Positions 44,582 through 58,200 of a stretch of DNA of 64,000 nt are shown here, piece by piece. The stretch lies in the NCBI GenBank assembly GCA_018466975.1, contig CM031559.1:3038001-3102000 (forward strand), written 5' to 3'. The stretch is from Sparassis latifolia (Eukaryota; Basidiomycota; Agaricomycetes; Polyporales; Sparassidaceae). The notes below the pieces were generated by a model that saw only the letters and a program-made list of their open reading frames with translations, did not search any database and was not told where the DNA came from. A program made the position numbers and the translations under genes. Numbering within the stretch: the first letter of the stretch is position 1; each line of letters begins with the position of its first letter.

Positions 44582-45197
44582 ATGTTGTCTCAACCATACG
44601 CCCCTCCCGGCCAAGCAACCGTGTATACTCCGTTCTCGGATGCGTTTTCACAAGCTTTATTGTTTGTTCCCCAGCAACCTTTCCAACCCGGTGGTGCGAT
44701 ACAAGGGCCTGACCCGAATTCACCAGAAGTGTTCAGGCAAAACATCCAGGTAGTCCAGGGCCATGTCGCACGCGTACAGGGTCTAGCAAGGAGTGCTCTC
44801 TCCGGGATGTAAGTTAGGTCCTGCTCGATCTGTGGCAACCCCATATCTGACTTCCCATACCGCCTGCCAGGGAACAGGCATACCACCCCTCGACGAGCCC
44901 GCTCCAAACCTCCGGTGCGCCCTCTCACCTATTCATTGACCCACCGAGATTGATGCGTACGCAGCGGACCTGGAGGCGCTGAAGGAGGCGCTGCTCGCGC
45001 TCGTGGATGTGCTCCGCCAGACGGGGGTGGGCGCGCTGCCTCTCGCGCCGCCGGACCCTACGCGCGCACCCGGGGAGGAGCAGCTCGTTGCGGAGACGGG
45101 TGCGGCAGTACAGGCGCTGTATGAGGGGCACCGCCGCTTGCAGGAGAGTGCGGATGCTGTGGGGAGCTTGTTGGTTGCGGGAGAGGGAAGGCGGTAG
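44582..45197 (+). CDS. Conserved 167-aa hypothetical protein
   Basis: Three exons (44582-44808, 44871-44914, 44965-45197) are phase-consistent. The N-terminal part is Pro/Gln-rich (YAPPGQATVYTPFSDAF), followed by two helical, heptad-like segments: VFRQNIQVVQGHVARVQGLARSAL and DLEALKEALLALVDVLRQTGVGALPL, and a final LYEGHRRLQESADAVGSLL helix. No domain recognised; the shape suits a small subunit of a coiled-coil complex. It starts only 64 bp after the tRNA. Confidence 0.7.
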
Positions 45198-45750
45198 CGG
45201 CAGGCGGCGAGTGCTGCTGATGCCGTCGGTGTTGGTGGCGGATGTGTGATTGATGCGACTTTGCTTCCGCTCAGGCTCGTTGGCTAGCGCGAGGTACACT
45301 GGAGTCTGCACCCAGTTGGACCATGCAGAGGTCTTGCAGAGGATCACGGTACATATCGAACGCCATTGGTGTTTCGCGTGTGCACCAGGGCCTCTGGCTG
45401 AGTATATCTTGCACGTATGTCTCCGTACTCTGTACATTTCCAGTCCACCCACCTGCAACTCATCGTACTTGTAACGCCAGTAGGAAAATGGATGAAGGAA
45501 TGATATTGATACATCGATGCAACGTTCGGACGGACAGAACGAGCGACAGCGGTGACAGCAGCGAGAGCCTCTACAGAGCGGGTCTACGAACGATGACGTC
45601 AAGCGTTCACTCTCCCCGGACTTCGGTGCGTGTATCAGAGCCGCGCGTACGCGGCAATGGGTCGCCTCCCGCTCCCTCGCTAGCCCGCCCACCTACTACA
45701 GGTTCTAGGAATGGGCAGACATCATCGGTCCCCGCGCACTCACGTGTCGG

Positions 45751-47679
45751 GCGGGGAGAGCGTGACGGGTGCGGGTGAGGCGAGGAGGACGGCCTTGCCG
45801 ACGGCCTGCGCCTCGAGGTCCGGCGGGTGGTCATACAGCGAGCTGCAGCAATGAATGCAATCAGTCTATCGTGTCGCGTGGGAGGCGGGGCACGGCCGAG
45901 TAGGGAGGGAGGAGAGCGAAGGGTGACGTACGAATTGAGCTCGATGTTCGTCGTGAACTGATTCACGCGCCCGATGGAGATCGTCGCCGTCGCGTTCTGC
46001 GAGTGCGTGCCGGCGCTGCGCAGCGGTTTGGAGGAGAGGTTCGCGTCAGCGCCCGCGCTACAGCGGGGGTGGGGGGTGGGCGTACTTTGTGCAACCAGCC
46101 TCCTTGAGCTTCGTCAGGGAGATGACCGCGCGGGAGGAGGCGATCACGCTTTGGACGGGGCGGGTGTTCACAGGTCGGACCGGGGGAAGGTACGAGGACT
46201 AGAGCGTCAAAAGGGCAAAGGTGGACAAGTCGGCGGAGAGCGTGCGCACCTGATGACGATGCCTGCGAACGGGGTTTTCAGATGGCACGGCACACGGAGG
46301 TGAGACGAGACGGACCTGGGACGGTGAAGATGATGTTCATGACCGCTGCACGCATCACCGATTACGAGCACCGACGCCGACATTCAATATACATATCACA
46401 TATTACATATCAGGACTCCCACTCGTCGATGGGGAAGGGGCGTACGGTTCAGGTTGAGTCCCGCGAACACCTGCGGGATCAGCGCGAGTGAGTGAGAATA
46501 CGAGGGAGCTTGGTAAGGGAAGAGCGACGCACCAGGATGATTAAGCCCACGAGGAGCGCAGTGACGAAGTACCAGATGCCCTGGCGGTAGAGTCGTACCC
46601 AGAGCGGGGATCCGTGCGCCTCACCGACGGAGAAGAGCCGGAGGACGGTCATTGCGAGGATGAGCATGTCGAAGAAGGCCGCTGCACCAGTGTCAGTGGG
46701 GTAGCGGAGGGGGTGCAGGGACCGGGAGCGAGGGAAAATGAGCGAGGAAAGACGCACTGTACACGTAGAAGATGAAGATCTCCTCCACGGTCGAGTGCGC
46801 GTTCGCGGGTCCGCAGGTGGGGAGGTCGTTGGTGATGTTCCACATGGACACTGCAGAAAAGTCAGGATGCAGCATCCTGCGGGTAGGCTGTGTGTCCGCA
46901 CGGACCTGTGAACGCGACGATCCACTGGCCGACGGAGAGGACGCTGAGGACGATCTGCACCCAGTACTTGTGCTGCCACAACGTCCGTCTGCAAATAAAA
47001 GACAAGCTGAATGTGTGAGTGTGAGCAGAGGGCGAGGGCGCACGTGCGAATGAAGAGGTTGGTGGACGCGCCGGCGATGGCGAGGTTGCCCAGCATCTGT
47101 GGCGGATGTTAGCGGATGGGCGTACGGTGAACAGGGGAGCACGCACGGCGAGGACTTTGAGGCCGCCTGGGTCGCGATCGTCAGCGATAGCGCGGGTGAG
47201 GACGGACGGGGTACCCACCGGGACACGCATCTGCGGAGGCGCTGCACGTTATGATGACGCTGCGGGCCGGGCGGTCAGTAGAGACGTGCGCAGGACAGGC
47301 GGAGAGAGCAGGCGCACAGGGAAAGTAGGAATGCGAGCGTGGTGTGTCGGGCGAGGATGTAGGGTATCTGCGGCGGGGAAGCGTATCGTGGGCTGTCTCT
47401 TGGGATATGATGGAGTGAGCTACGAACGTATGCCCAGTGGAACTTGAGTTTGCAGGTGACGAGCGGCCATTCCACGTGGTGGAGAGTCATAATGAAATCC
47501 CATCTGCATGTCATTGATAGGCTCATGTCAGAGATCGACTCCGCCCGAAAGCAGAGCAAGCAGGACAGCGAAACTCAAAACGAGCGCACGCACGAATATA
47601 GGCCGAGGGTAAAGACGGACACCTCGGAGAAGACATAGCCGCTAACATAGACAACATCGGGGCTGCGCCAGTCGACCAT
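45751..47679 (-). CDS. Agaricomycete multi-pass integral membrane protein
   Basis: About ten short exons from the ATG at 47679 (MVDWRSPDVVYVSGYVFSEV). In order the exons give WDFIMTLHHVEWPLVTCKLKFHW, YILARHTTLAFLLSLCA, MLGNLAIAGASTNLFIRT, HKYWVQIVLSVLSVGQWIVAF, VSMWNITNDLPTCGPAN, FDMLILAMTVLRLFSV, GIWYFVTALLVGLIILV, VMNIIFTVP, PFAGIVI and VIASSRAVISLTKLKE, the helix order and W-E/D-F..LxxEW, NxAxxxxTN and IxASRAV motifs of a large mushroom family of predicted seven-helix membrane proteins of unknown function. Several introns are 50-70 nt and exon edges are approximate. The C-terminus (YDHPPDLEAQAVGKAVLL) ends at a TGA at about 45751. Confidence 0.65.
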
Positions 47680-50600
47680 CGCCCCCGCGGATGGCGGTGG
47701 GAAATGTAGATCACGTCGTTTGAGCTACTCTGGCAGGAGAGCAGGACAGCGCCGCAGACAGTGAAGTGGCAGCAAGAGTGGATATGAGGAGAGGCGACGT
47801 CTGCCGGAAAGAGGCCGACGGGCGGAGAGGAGAGGGCAAGGCGTGGAAAGACTTAAGTAGGCCAGTAAGAGCCCCATTACTTGGACTACAACCTCCGAGG
47901 TGGGTCCAGCAGCAGTTGGGCTGCTCATGTGCCACTGAGCTACTACTAATCCGCCGCGTCCATCACAAGTTGCACAACCTTCCTTCTCCCACCAGCTCTG
48001 TCACGCTCATCACGTGGCAGTGACTCCACGCGCTTTCTGCGGTGTTCCGCCGCGATGGCGTCGCACCGTGCACCTGCTTGCTGCTTGTTGTCTGCCAGCT
48101 GACCCTCGCAGGCTTCCGCCCTCCCAGCTTCGGTCTCAGGCTACCACTTTCTTGGACGTAAATTCTTTCCTCTACGCGCCGGCTGATCCCTCCCCCCGCG
48201 CCAATCCGTCAATTGAATCTTTGCGGAGCTCGTTGATTGGCCCACAATTTTATTCGTATCATTGGAGGTAAATGCCGTGGAGGAACACCATTAAACGCAT
48301 CGCGGAAGCTAATCTTCACATCCCAGCTAAGCATTTAGAGTTCCCCTGGCCCTATGGCCCAGGCACTGATTATGAACGGTCGAACAGACCCGCATGCTTA
48401 TCGTCGGGACTCGAGCTCAATGAACCGCAAGTCTCACAGAACACAGAGTCGTCAGGTTCTGCACAATGGAGAAGCATCTTTGATGGGACTTTGGACCATC
48501 TCATGTGCTTCACGCGTGCCCATGCGTTTGAGTGCCCAGACGCCCGCAATTCACAGTCTGCGTGGGCATCGCAGCTTCCAGAACGTCGGGCATCCGAGTG
48601 AGTCATATCGCAGAACCCTACATTGACTAGCGACCATTTCCCTGCTTTGCGCTGGCATTCCCTTCACTCGGTCTGCAAAGGGCACGTTTGGTCTGGAGGT
48701 GTATCAAGCCCGTCTACAAGTTTGTACCTCTCCGGCAGCCGTTTCATCGGCATCCCTTGAATCGGAAGCACGCAAACATTCTGCTCGCCTATGATAGTCT
48801 CCGTCAGGAGGGTTCCATGACTCTCCGAACAAATAATCGGCACCTTCATTTCTTGTTGACGATGGACCACATCAGTTCAGCCGTAAGATCAGGGTAGCCC
48901 AGCCGCGTTGTGCTCTCACCATGCAATCAAACACTATTGCACGCGAGCCAATACGGGCGTCACGTACATGCGCGGCGTGACAAGGTGCGCGCTGCTATTG
49001 GCTGTCCATTCTTTTCGTCTCCCCTTCGCCATCGGGAGGGACATGGACAATGAAATCGCGTGGAATCCTACCAACCGTACGCCTTCCATTTCAATGGACC
49101 AGTACCCCCGCCCCGCCTGTCACTATCTGTTACTATGCGCTATCGCCAGCCGCGCCTGGTTTTTGGTTGCGGTTACTCAGGCTCGGCTTTTCTGGACGTA
49201 AAGAGTGCGTAAATCCTCTGTGCATGGCGGGGACCTACTCTTCCTGTGTGAGCACTTAACGCTTGGCTTGCATTGGATGATTGCACCGCTTGGAATGATT
49301 GGTGGGACGCGCTGATTGGCGAGCGTGAGCGGTAGGAGCTTGAGTGAGTTGGTGCTTCGCGTGGGTGGTGCTTACTTAGCTGAACCACTCGGATGTATCG
49401 CAGAACGGTCTGCGGATTGACCTGACTGGAATATGGACTCACCGATACTTCTGAAGGAGCCTGATTCTCCGAGGTCTTACCGGCGCGGAGAAATGCGGTC
49501 TACCTGAAGTGTTTTTTTGGATCACCTCACTTCGCCAGACTTTCATGCGCAGAAATTGTGGCGAAGAGCCGCGCTCCAAGTCTTACGTCGTCAACGTGGT
49601 CTTCATTCGAAGTTTGAATTATTTGCTTTCTGAGGTTTTTTCGGTGTAATATTAAATATCCTGACTGGACCACCGACTTAGCTGGAGGAGTCGGGATGAC
49701 ATTCCCAGGTCTTGCCAACGTGGTGAATTCATGTGCGGTCAACTGTACTTTCAGAGTCGTCGCTCGAATCGCCTCACTTTTCCACCCTTCCTCGGGCTGA
49801 AATCGTGCGGAAGAGCTGAGGGAGGGCAGCTGAATTCTACACCATCAGCGTGACCTTCGCTCGACCTTTGGATTACCTCCCTTCCAGGCTTTTTTACGAG
49901 CGCAAGGGATGCCACTGTACCTCTATCTTTAAGGGTGCAGGCGTTGAACATCAAGTATTTGCGCGGAATTTTGGATTTTCGGTGTGCACGATTCGCATGC
50001 ATTCTCCCGTAGGCGCCCTGCTCTGTTTATGCATGGGGAAGTGGATCACTGATTTTTATCAATGCGTAGTAGAACAACCACAGCGCTTTCCCCCAAATCT
50101 CGACCGTAAGTGGGGGCTTGGTTCGAGGGGTGAGAGACTGGCCTTCTTCACAGATCCCTTGGTGCCCTGCATTTCTGATCCCTGTCGCCTTGCGATCGGG
50201 AGTTCTTCTGAGTGCCGGGATGTAACGACTTTGGCTGATGTCTGCGTCAGACTGGAGACTGTCTCCTCATATTTGGCGCTTGTTCTGCGGCATCGCATCG
50301 CGTCTTGAAGCCTATAGTGCTTGGGTTATCACCATGTCGCGTCAACTTTCAACATTTCCTGTCTCTTCAAGGCTTCCTTTCATCTAGGAGGGCGATTCGA
50401 CGATGAAGCAGAGCGGGTATATGCGTGTCGGTCGCTCCTTTCTGGATCGCCTTCAGTCTTCCACGTCGGATTGTCATTCTTGCAAATGGTCTGCAAGAGG
50501 CGTACGGTCCTTCGTCGTGGTGGGGGGGTGCTCCCACGTACTAGGCAGGCAAGCGCTATGTATAAGCAGGTTTCGGTGGGAACGCGAGGCGTTTCATGCG

Positions 50601-52254
50601 TCGCTCACAAAGTGGGTATACGCGCGTCGGTCGCTCCTTTCTGGAACATGTTCATTTGTTGCCCCACATCGTTGTTCCAGAGACGCACGCGGTGGACGAA
50701 CGCGTCTAGTAACTTCGGCAGGTGAGCATTACGTGCCGTGCAGGACGCGAGGCACGTCAGTCGGTCAGTGATAACAAACAAGACTTATAGAACCTTGTCA
50801 CTTGTGGTTGTGGAGCTTGGTGTTCGAAGTTGCAGCGCATGTGGCGAAGTTAATGTAGCGCATATAGTCGAGTAATAGAGCAGATTCCCGCAGATGTATG
50901 AGTTCAAGACACTTGGCACGTCACCTGTCAACAACCTCCGCGGCGAAAGTACAGCTCAGAGACCGCGAGTCTCTTCTTCCTTCCATCTATTGCCTTCCAC
51001 CAGAATCTCCAACCGAGTCCCTGCAGCACGAAGAGTGACCACAACTTGGGCTGTCGGAGTTCCGGTCATTATATATGGATAAGTGCCCGTGCCCTTTCCT
51101 TACTCCAAAGTCTCAAACGCCAGTCCGTTTCAAGCTTCAACGTTCAACACCTACTACTGAATTGTGAACAGAAACATACAAAAAATGACCAAAAGGAAGA
51201 ACAGGTAGGTCTGCTGTCCTTCGTCTGACGAGCAACTTTACAAGTTTATCCGGATGAAACCATGTCTTGCCAGGCTCGGTAGCCGTGGAGGGCTAGTACG
51301 CGCAGCTACAAACATTGTCCCAACCACCTCACTTCCAAAACAATTTCTGCATCCACGATCGGTGCAGACAAGTGTCACGACGTTGTAAACTAAGATTTGG
51401 AGGGTGGCGCAGGTTGCATCTGTGCGATTATAAATTTATAACATATTTTTAGGCGGCATTTTTGCATGATTTCTTAGTGAGTACTCACATTTTGCAATCA
51501 CGCACTTACTTTTGGACGTCGTTCCTACGGAATCTTGTGGAATCAGACAATAGCGACCCATCAGACAGCTTGTTAGTCGATTGAAACTAGCTCTCGTCCT
51601 CACTGCGTGGGCAATTTGTTCACGACCGACGTGAAGGGCAAGACCTCGATATCTCCGGTGTTTGCGCGCTTGATTGACGCGATCACGAGATGGGGAGATG
51701 CGACGCGCGACACGCGTTATTTGGAGGTGTGTTGCCGAGGGCGCCCACAGATCCAAACACCTCGTGTTGCTCGATGTTGAACTTCCTGGCGCACGGCGCT
51801 TCCGTGCTCTCTGCCCCTCTCAGCGCATACGCACAAAGTGAATCTGCCGGCAAGAACCTCTCGGTTCTCGTTTCCTGATCACTCGGAGCGGTGGAGGTGT
51901 CCGGTTGGCAAAGTGAACTTGCGGGAGTGCAAGGTGTGTGTGCTTGTCTCTGTTCGTCTGTCGCGCTGACCGCGGGTCGGGCGCAGTGGTGAGTAGCCAA
52001 CAGAAGAGAAAGCATCAAATCAAGATTGAAAGTAACGATTCTGACGAGTCTACGAGCAAGTTCGCCTGCACGACACGTTCAAATCACCCTAGAAGTTTTA
52101 CGAAGACGTTTCACGACTGCATTTCTTCAAATTTCACTCTGTATTAACGACCTCACGCGACTTTTCACGCAAATTTTTTGATTTCTCTTATTCTGATTTA
52201 TCAACGACGTTTCACGCTGTCTATATTGACGAGCACGCTACGAAGACTCGCGAA
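47680..52254. other. Gene-poor region with diverged repeats
   Basis: About 4.5 kb with no confident gene. Plus-strand frames at 48014-48626 and 48688-48897 are short and unassigned. Diverged direct repeats occur: about 49510-49650 resembles 49755-49890, and GTCGGTCGCTCCTTTCTGGA occurs at 50428-50447 and again at 50625-50644. An AT-rich stretch lies at 51420-51450. The last 200 bp should be the promoter of the large Ser-rich gene. The pattern suggests old repeat debris. Confidence 0.5.
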
Positions 52255-55200
52255 ATGCGCAGCACACTGCCTCTCTTGTCTCGCACGCAGCCCGCCGCGC
52301 CTTCGACAGCTACACCCGCACAGCCCGTGCCCACCATCCGCCTGATCACCGCTACTCCGTCCATGACAGCCGATGCGAGCACGTCCTTCTCCGCCGTCGC
52401 ACCATTCGCGTCGTCTCCTCTTGCCCCGCGGGCCGACTCAGAGGCCCCACGGAAGCGGCTCGTCCTGAAGAAGTCCAAATTGGGGCTGCTCGGGGCGGGA
52501 AAACGAAAGAGAGGGTGAACAAAGACTTGTCGGACGTCGTGCGTCGCATCGGCGGGACGACGTCCACGGGGCGGAGCGGGTTCGAGATCTACGTGGACCA
52601 CAATGAGGACCCGGAGATCGGGGAGATCGTAGTGGTGAAGAAGAAGAAGTCGCGGCTGGGCCTGGACGGCATGACCTGGGGCGCGTTGGGCGAGGTGACG
52701 AACATCCCGGCAGCGAAGGAGCAGAAACCTAAGCCCGCGCCCGTGGAGAATTTGCTGAAGGTGAAGGGGGACGAGAATCAGAAGTGGTGGAGCATCGGAA
52801 GGGGGCGCAAAGACTCGAAGGAGAAGGCAAAGACAAAGGAGAGCGAACGCCAGAAATCGCAAGTCCGTTCTAAGAGTAGGCTCCACGTTTTCTGCATGTC
52901 TTGAATTACTTACTGATCTTTTCGCAGCACCAGAGCCCTTGAATTCCCTCGACACGCGTGCGCAGTTCAATTCGTTGGACTCGGGCATCGTGCTGTCGAG
53001 TTCTGCGAGTCAGGAACGTCTGCGACAGCCTTCACCGACGTCGATCCCATCGCGTGCTCCATCTCCGCTGACGGCAGGAGCCACGCTCTCCGCTGTCCCA
53101 TCAGACCCCTCCCGCACCACAAATGGTCTCCTTGCACCAGAGCCCCCTGCAAGCGGTTCCATCGCGCTCCGCGCCATCCGGTCAATGCGGTCCCTGGCAC
53201 GCATGGCAAGTTGGGCACAATTAACCAATACAAATAATGACATTAACGAAGCAGCTCGCGCGACCGCGCCGAGCAAGACGAAGGCGAAGGAGAAAGAGAA
53301 GGAAGCGAAGGAGAAAGGAGAGGGTAAGAAAAAGAAGAAAAAGTAAAGAGAAAGAAGCGAAGAAGAAGACGATCCGGTCATCGGGTAGCAGTTTCGAGGC
53401 GGGCGCGTTGAGTGCGCAAGAAAGCCCCCGGACTGTCAAGCAGGAGAGCCCGGTCAGAACTCTCAGACATACGAAGCAGAGTGTGCTTGGTCTCGGTTTG
53501 CCTTCGACGCTCAGGATGTCGACCGTTCGTCAAGTCTCTACGGCATCATCTTCCTGTGCGGCTCAGCCACCGGCATCGAACCGTCTGTCGGTGGACTCGG
53601 CACATCTCATTCTCAACGCGAACGGCCGGCCATCTTCGGTCCTATCAAGTGGGTCGTCTCTGTGCCCTCCATCCACAATTTCAGGCGGATCGGTGATATC
53701 AGGCCGTTCGGGTCGCTCCTCGTCAAGCTCGGTCGTATCGGTTCGCTGGGACGAGGAGTGCATTCGCTCTTCTAAAGAGTTGCAGCGGAAGGAGAGAAGG
53801 AGCCGGCGAGAACAGGAGGGGGGGAATACCAGGCGCGAATCCCGCAAGACATCCGATGCAAGGAAGCGCACCCCCATTTCAGAAATTTTCCCAGAGATGC
53901 AGATAGAACGACCCGTGCCGATATCTCCTCCTCGGTCTATGCGCCAGCCACCTATGGTCACGGTAGAGGAAGCTACTGCCGACGGCCATTCGGAAGCATC
54001 CCTGACTCCTGTGAAACGCGCTCGTCCCCGGCCCATGTCTGAACAACTATTGGGTAAGGCGAGGCCTCAGGCTGTTTGCGAAAGCCAAGAAGGCGATGGT
54101 GGGGTCTTCGTTTGCACACTCGCAACTACATAATTAATTTGCCGTGACTTCTAGGAGTTCTGTCCATCCTTGACGCCGTGACAAATGACCTCGCGTCGCT
54201 CATCAACCGGTTGGACCTAGAAGCAACGCCGAGTAGCACCAGCAACATTTCCCCTCTCAGACAGACTCCACGTGCGATTGCTGGCGACGATAGTCCTCTC
54301 AGGAAACGAACAATTCGTGACAGTCCTCTTAAGGCTGAGCTTCGCGAGAGCACAGCATCCATCAGCTCGCTCCGCCCATATGCTTGTACCCAGGAAACAG
54401 CGAACCAGAAATCTGTTGTTAAGCAAATGATCGGCCAGTCGATTGCCCCTTGGTCTACTTTCGACTGGCATGTCTCACCTAGGAAGGAGCCTACGAGGAC
54501 CGTTGCGAAAGCTCGTCCAACACACAAGCGCACGTTGACACCTTCACCCGCCGTTGAGCCTCCGGTGTTCCAGCCGCTGCGACCTGCGAAGGTGAAGACC
54601 ACGAACGCGCTTGTCACATCTCCGTCTCCAGTGGCTACGACGCCTCTTCTCAACTGCGCTGAGCCCGGGGAGCCGTCGTCTGGAACCTTTGGGCTGAGGT
54701 CGTCCAAGCACAAGTTGAGAGCATCCGTGGATAGTCCAACTGCCTCGCCGACGCCCGTGTTTAAGCGAACCACTGGATTGCACAGGAAGTCGTCTTCTCT
54801 GCTTGCCGTCAAGAGCAAACAGAGTCACCACGGCCTTGGGAACTCCGGCATTCCTATCTCACCTGAAGCCAGGATGGGCTTGGGTCTGGCGGGAACTATG
54901 GGGGGATCTGGGTCTACTGAACCTCCCGTTGACCCAGAGGATCCGGACTCCGATATTCCCGACGAACTACAGGTCATCTTGTCCGGACAATCTGACGAAG
55001 AGGGTGAGCGCTGTCTGGACGACACGTTGTCTTTCCGCCGTGTCTCTTGCCCAACTTCCCCGCGCGAGGTGCCGCTTCCTTTGCCCGAGGTTCCCCAGCT
55101 ATCAGAATCGGTCGAGACTGTCGAGGCGGTCGAGGTGGTCGCCGATGCACCTGTCTTCTGCGCACAACTGCTCGATGAGGACGCGAACGAAGCAGACATC

Positions 55201-58200
55201 GACGATGGCGGCAATGGTTCGTCAGAGGATGACACAAACAAATCTTTCGATTTCACTGGTGAGTTGCAGAAGCTGAACGAGTCCGGTGGATCGGACAGGC
55301 GCAGTTTCGTGGAGCAGCTGGAAAATGCATTCCGAACTCCCGCTAGAATCGAGCTCGGCTACGGCCTTGGCGAGCATTTGGGTCTGAACCACAACTTCCT
55401 GGCTGTACCGCCTGTACCAGCATTGCCATCTGCCTTCCGTCACAGTCCTGCAGAAGATGTTGCTCCCCGAAGTGTTTCTCAGCCGGGGGTCGAACTCTCT
55501 CTCGACGAAGAAGTTCCTGGCGGCCTCGCATACGGAGATTCAATGGTATCCGCAGAGGCTCAGTTCTCCATAGACCATGCCGAGGATCACTGCAGAGCGT
55601 ATCCAGAGCTGAGGAAGTCCATTTCTATGCGCTCCAAGGCATCTGATGGACAGCTCAATGTTGATTTCAAGTTTGGTGGCAAGCCTGATATTCCAGACAC
55701 ACTTGAAGAGAGGTCTGAGAGGCCGTTGACCCTGTCGGACATCATCCCTCCCCCGGAGGTAGCTTACTGTCTCTCACAGACTTCGCTCATCGAAGAAGAC
55801 AGTTCAGTGCTCAAGTCAATCATGGCCCAAGCCTCAGATTTGCCGCCTCCCGTGCCGCGCCCTGTTCCCCGTATGCGACTGGATTCGGATTCCAGCTCCA
55901 AGCGCCATGCACGAGATGCTGTTCTTGTCTCCAGATCTGCCGACTCTCAGCCTGCTCACTCGAGAAACCCTTCTGACGCTAGCTTTGTTGGCTTTGATTC
56001 CTTTGATGAGATTAGGCGCGGCTTCGAATTTGGTCCCGATCGACCAACATTCTATCCTCCTCCTGGTGCAGTGTCTCGACCTACGCATGGCAGAGGCGAG
56101 TCAGTGTTCAGTATCGCGTCTGTCTCGTCGTACGGTGCAGCCCTCAACTCTGGTGCATTGGATCCTTTCGGTTTCGGCCCCAGCCGACCCCCATCCGAAG
56201 TGTCTATGTCTGTTTCGATGTCCATGTCTGTCGATGACACCTTCTCTTTCATGCACAGAGGTCGCAACCGCCCACGGGTGGACAGCGATGCTTCGAGTTT
56301 CTACTTCCACGCCCCTGGTCCCGCTCAAGCATCTCTTCCCTGCCGGCGTGGGCATCGTCGTCACGAATCCGCGTTGTCTGTGGCCTCAAATGCCCCACCG
56401 GTAAGCCTGTACAATCGCAGTTTCGGCGTGCACAAGCGGAACGACTCCAACACTAGTGCCAGCTCCATGGCACAGTCTTACGCCGTCCACGGGGCTAATG
56501 GAGGACGGGCTGCATGGGCTCGACACCATCGTCAAGACGCTTCGGTCGACTCACAGTTCAGTGACTTCTCGGCACAACGCCTAGGTCGTCCGGGTTTGGG
56601 TGACAAGATGTTTGACAACGACTACGGTATGCCTCTGTCAGCAATCTCTGCTTCGCCACCTGGAAGTGTTGCCGAGGATAAGCTTTCCAGACGTGCGTCT
56701 TGGGATTCGGTATTGGATGGCGGTAAGCGATCTTCCATGGATGACTCGCTCTTCGAGAAAGTCGAGGACAGGACGTCCATGTCCTCTGATTCAGTGTTTG
56801 GCTACGACGGTCGTTATGCCTACGCAAGAGAGTTGCCACTCAGTCAGTTCCGTCCATTGTCAGTGATGAGTGAGGTGAGCACACACAGCCCGCGCAAGGA
56901 AGATGATACTATGGTCACTGTAAGTCTGTTCTATTTCAACCTCGTTTTTCTCTGCTAATAGATCTCATAGATGTTGGACGGTGATCATATTCGTCGTCGA
57001 TCGCTTTCCTCAATGATCGAAGCATCTCCTTGCACCCGAGTGGAGAGGAGGAAACCTGCCGTTGGCCACGTTCGTCCAGCTGCCCCCTTGTTCGAACCCA
57101 TTGAGTCTCCTCTGGTTGATTCGCCTAAAGTCAGGCTGGCGGAGAAACCATCTATAGCATCTACGTCGTCATATCAGTTCGGCGGGGAGCGCATGATTAT
57201 GGCTCGTAAGGGGCTCTTGGAAAGACAGAGCCTCGAAGACAGCGCTCTAATCGCTCAAGGAGAGGATCTGCTGGAATCATGTGAGTATCACCAGTCGTGT
57301 GTTTCTGTCATCTCGCTAACAAGGACATAGTGCGCTCTCGGAGTATGTTCAGTCGCCCTGACCCTGCTTCCCGGTCTCGCTCAAGCACCTGCACTTCCTC
57401 AGGTGCCGAGACGCCTCCACTGTCCCTCTCAGACGGCTCTTCTCAGTCCAGCGGATCACAATCTAGCATCGATCTCAGCCATTTGAGCACCCTTCTTTCC
57501 ACTGCCACCCATCCGAGCAGTGGCGTCGCGAGGGTCAGGGCTCGAGCTAGGGCGCGCGGCACCGGTCATCGTCGTCGGATTTCACAAGCACGAGCTTCCC
57601 GATCATCGGTCTACGAGACTATCCTGGAAGAGGCATCGGTGGCAGGATCTCCCTCGCCTGCCAAGTCTCTCGCTCTTTCAAGTATTATGAGCATGTCTCC
57701 TGGCCCCGTAGGTGACTCGATCATTGTCGTTGATGGTGACAACGATTCCATCAGCAAGTGGGACGATGAACGCGGCATCGTGACATTACGAAAGTACTAT
57801 GCTCTCAGAGACGAGGCTCATGACACAGTCACAGAGAGCAAGCGAACCTGGTCGGATACTCCGTTTTCAGTCTTCGCGGTGCAATGTATGTTCACTGTGC
57901 TGTCACTGTACTGTTTGCTGATGCCTGTGTGACAGCTTTCCGGCCTCCCAACAATCGAGGAGGCATGCAAGCGATGTTGGAACATTCCCAGAAGAACTAT
58001 GGATCGCTTCCGTCTGAGCTTCGGCTACACCGCATTCGATCGCGTACATCTTCGAGAGCATCACCTTATCCCCTTCGTAGTGTTCGCTCTTCCGTATCAC
58101 CTTCCATGTCACCGGAACAGTCCTGGCCATCGAGTGCGGAGCTCCATGTTGAGCTTAGTGTCCCCAAGGAACTCCTGCCTCCCGTGCCACCAGTGCCGTC

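Noticed and set aside
54825..55256. 143-residue Ser-rich minus-strand ORF
   Set aside because: Mirror of the Ser-rich coding exon on the plus strand.
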